Part shown: positions 5,799 to 6,790 of the stretch, piece by piece
Position numbering within the stretch: position 1 is the first letter of the stretch
How the letters are laid out: each line of letters begins with the position of its first letter
From: Chloroflexota bacterium
GTDB lineage: Bacteria; Chloroflexota; Dehalococcoidia; UBA2979
Length of the DNA stretch: 6,790 nucleotides
Direction: 5' to 3'
NCBI GenBank assembly: GCA_002725365.1
Contig: PBOW01000028.1
Coordinates: forward strand, 18,925 to 25,714
Translations under genes and position numbers: made by a program
The notes under the pieces: model-generated
What the model was told of the DNA's origin: nothing
The model's database searches: none
What the model saw: the letters and a program-made list of their open reading frames with translations, nothing else

Positions 5799-6749
5799 AT
5801 GACTTCAGCTTTAGAAGGTAGAAGCATTGTTGTTACAGGATCCGGTAGAGGTATCGGTGCGGAAGTAGCAAAGCTGATTGGCTCTCAGGGTGCGAACGTG
5901 ATCGTGAATGACCCTGGAGTAAACGTTGATGGTTCAGGAACTGATAGTGCCCCGGCAGAACAAGTTGCTCAGGAAATCCGAGATGCGGGCGGCACAGCCA
6001 GTGCGAATTTCGATTCAGTTGCAACGGCTGACGGCGGAGAGAGCATGATCACCCAGTGCGTAGATGAATTCGGTCGTATAGACGGTGTCGTACACGTGGC
6101 CGGCATCTTACGCGACCGCATGGTATTCAATATGACGGAGGAAGAGTGGGATGATGTAGTCGCAGTTCACCTCACTGGTCTGTTTAATGTTGTCAAACCT
6201 GCGTCTATATTGTTCCGACAACAAAGATTTGGACGAATTGTTGGATTCTCCTCAGGATCTGGGATGAATGGAAATACTGGGCAAGCTAACTACGGTGCTG
6301 CGAAAGCAGGAATAACCGGGGGCATTCGTTGTGCCGCCCGAGACCTCGGTCGATATGGGGTCACTGCAAATGCGATTTGTCCAGGAGCGGCTACACGGAT
6401 GACAGCGACAGTTCCTGATGCTGCGAGAAGCCTCAGGTCCAGTTCAGGAATTCAAGGACAAGAGCGTACAGAAAGCATTGTAAACCAGTTGCGTGATGCA
6501 TCCTATGTCGCTCCCATGGTTGCCTACCTCCTCACGGATCAAGCGTGGAACGTTAATGGGAAATGTTTCAATGTCTCGGGCGGTCAGGTCTCGCTCTCCT
6601 CTGATGAGGTGCCTTATCGTTCAATCAACAAGGCTGGTATGTGGGAGCTTGACGAACTCCAGGCCCTAGTACCTTCGCAACTTATGTCTGGCCTAAGGAA
6701 TCCCGCGCCACCACCGGCTGACCTTAGTATCCCAGGGAGACCCGTTTAA
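5799..6749 (+). CDS. Short-chain dehydrogenase, tandem paralogue of the preceding gene (SDR 2)
   Basis: A 316-residue SDR, by eye roughly 60% identical to SDR 1 along its length. TGSGRGIG is at 13-20, NDPGVNVDGSG at 37-47, and the catalytic residues are S152, Y165 and K169 (NYGAAKAG). The NNAG motif reads HVAG (99-102), so the first Asn, which normally stabilises the central sheet and cofactor site, is His. Other identical blocks are AGILRDRMVFNMT (101-113) and the tail NPAPPPADLSIPGR (301-314). A gap of about four residues near 221-230 separates it from SDR 1. The pair probably arose by duplication and split by substrate or stereochemistry, or they form a hetero-oligomer. The gene is last in the operon, with a hairpin 19 bases after its stop. 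Confidence 0.9.
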   Translation: MTSALEGRSIVVTGSGRGIGAEVAKLIGSQGANVIVNDPGVNVDGSGTDSAPAEQVAQEIRDAGGTASANFDSVATADGGESMITQCVDEFGRIDGVVHVAGILRDRMVFNMTEEEWDDVVAVHLTGLFNVVKPASILFRQQRFGRIVGFSSGSGMNGNTGQANYGAAKAGITGGIRCAARDLGRYGVTANAICPGAATRMTATVPDAARSLRSSSGIQGQERTESIVNQLRDASYVAPMVAYLLTDQAWNVNGKCFNVSGGQVSLSSDEVPYRSINKAGMWELDELQALVPSQLMSGLRNPAPPPADLSIPGRPV

Positions 6750-6768
6750 TCAAACCTTTTAATAACCG

Positions 6769-6790
6769 TGCTGAGATAGTCATCTCAGCA
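6769..6790 (+). terminator. Hairpin after SDR 2, probable operon terminator cut by the window edge
   Basis: TGCTGAGAT (6769-6777), loop AGTC (6778-6781), and the exact complement ATCTCAGCA (6782-6790). The stem is a perfect 9 bp, starting 19 bases after the TAA. The window ends at the last paired base, so a T tract, which would prove a Rho-independent terminator, cannot be seen. Confidence 0.7.

Noticed and set aside
1..6790. Mobile elements, CRISPR repeats, tRNA or rRNA genes, toxin-antitoxin pairs
   Set aside because: No transposase or integrase motifs, regularly spaced repeats, cloverleaf-like segments or small paired genes were seen. All frames with real motifs are metabolic enzymes.

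Overview
The window is a gene-dense stretch (by eye slightly under 50% GC) from a bacterial chromosome, with eight genes all on the + strand and no gap over about 100 bases. No rRNA, tRNA, CRISPR array, insertion sequence or phage gene is visible. The gene families suggest a heterotrophic bacterium degrading lipid-like or polycyclic carbon: a DUF35 acyl-CoA-binding protein, an SCP2/Ltp2-type thiolase homologue, a phytanoyl-CoA dioxygenase (PhyH) homologue, a PHP-domain hydrolase, a split MaoC hydratase and two MFE-2-like short-chain dehydrogenases. Moderate GC, short intergenic gaps, Shine-Dalgarno (SD) sites and tandem paralogues of such families would fit a Chloroflexota of the marine SAR202 type. 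That is a guess from gene style, and an actinobacterium or another uncultured lineage is possible.

Layout. Block 1 (1-1789): a DUF35 zinc-ribbon/OB-fold protein, possibly cut at its 5' end, then a thiolase-fold protein lacking the catalytic cysteines. The block closes with a strong, symmetrical intrinsic terminator. Block 2 (about 1772-2802): a PhyH-type Fe(II)/2-oxoglutarate oxygenase. Its start is placed at 1840, because the longer reading frame would begin inside the terminator. Block 3 (2864-3676): a PHP-domain metal-dependent hydrolase with no SD site and a -10-like box just upstream, possibly a leaderless message. Block 4 (about 3719-6790): a four-gene operon of FAS1-like MaoC half, catalytic MaoC half, SDR 1 and SDR 2, ending in a perfect hairpin at the window edge.

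How the genes may work together (inference). MaoC halves plus SDRs provide enoyl-CoA hydration and 3-hydroxyacyl-CoA oxidation. A DUF35 protein next to a cysteine-less thiolase recalls the ChsH2-DUF35/Ltp2 pair, a retro-aldolase that cleaves a beta-hydroxyacyl-CoA at a tertiary carbon in steroid side-chain breakdown. The PhyH enzyme could hydroxylate a branched acyl-CoA or a small molecule. Together the set resembles a side-chain or branched-chain acyl-CoA shortening module. The substrate cannot be read from sequence, and the terminator and promoters indicate at least three or four transcription units rather than one operon.
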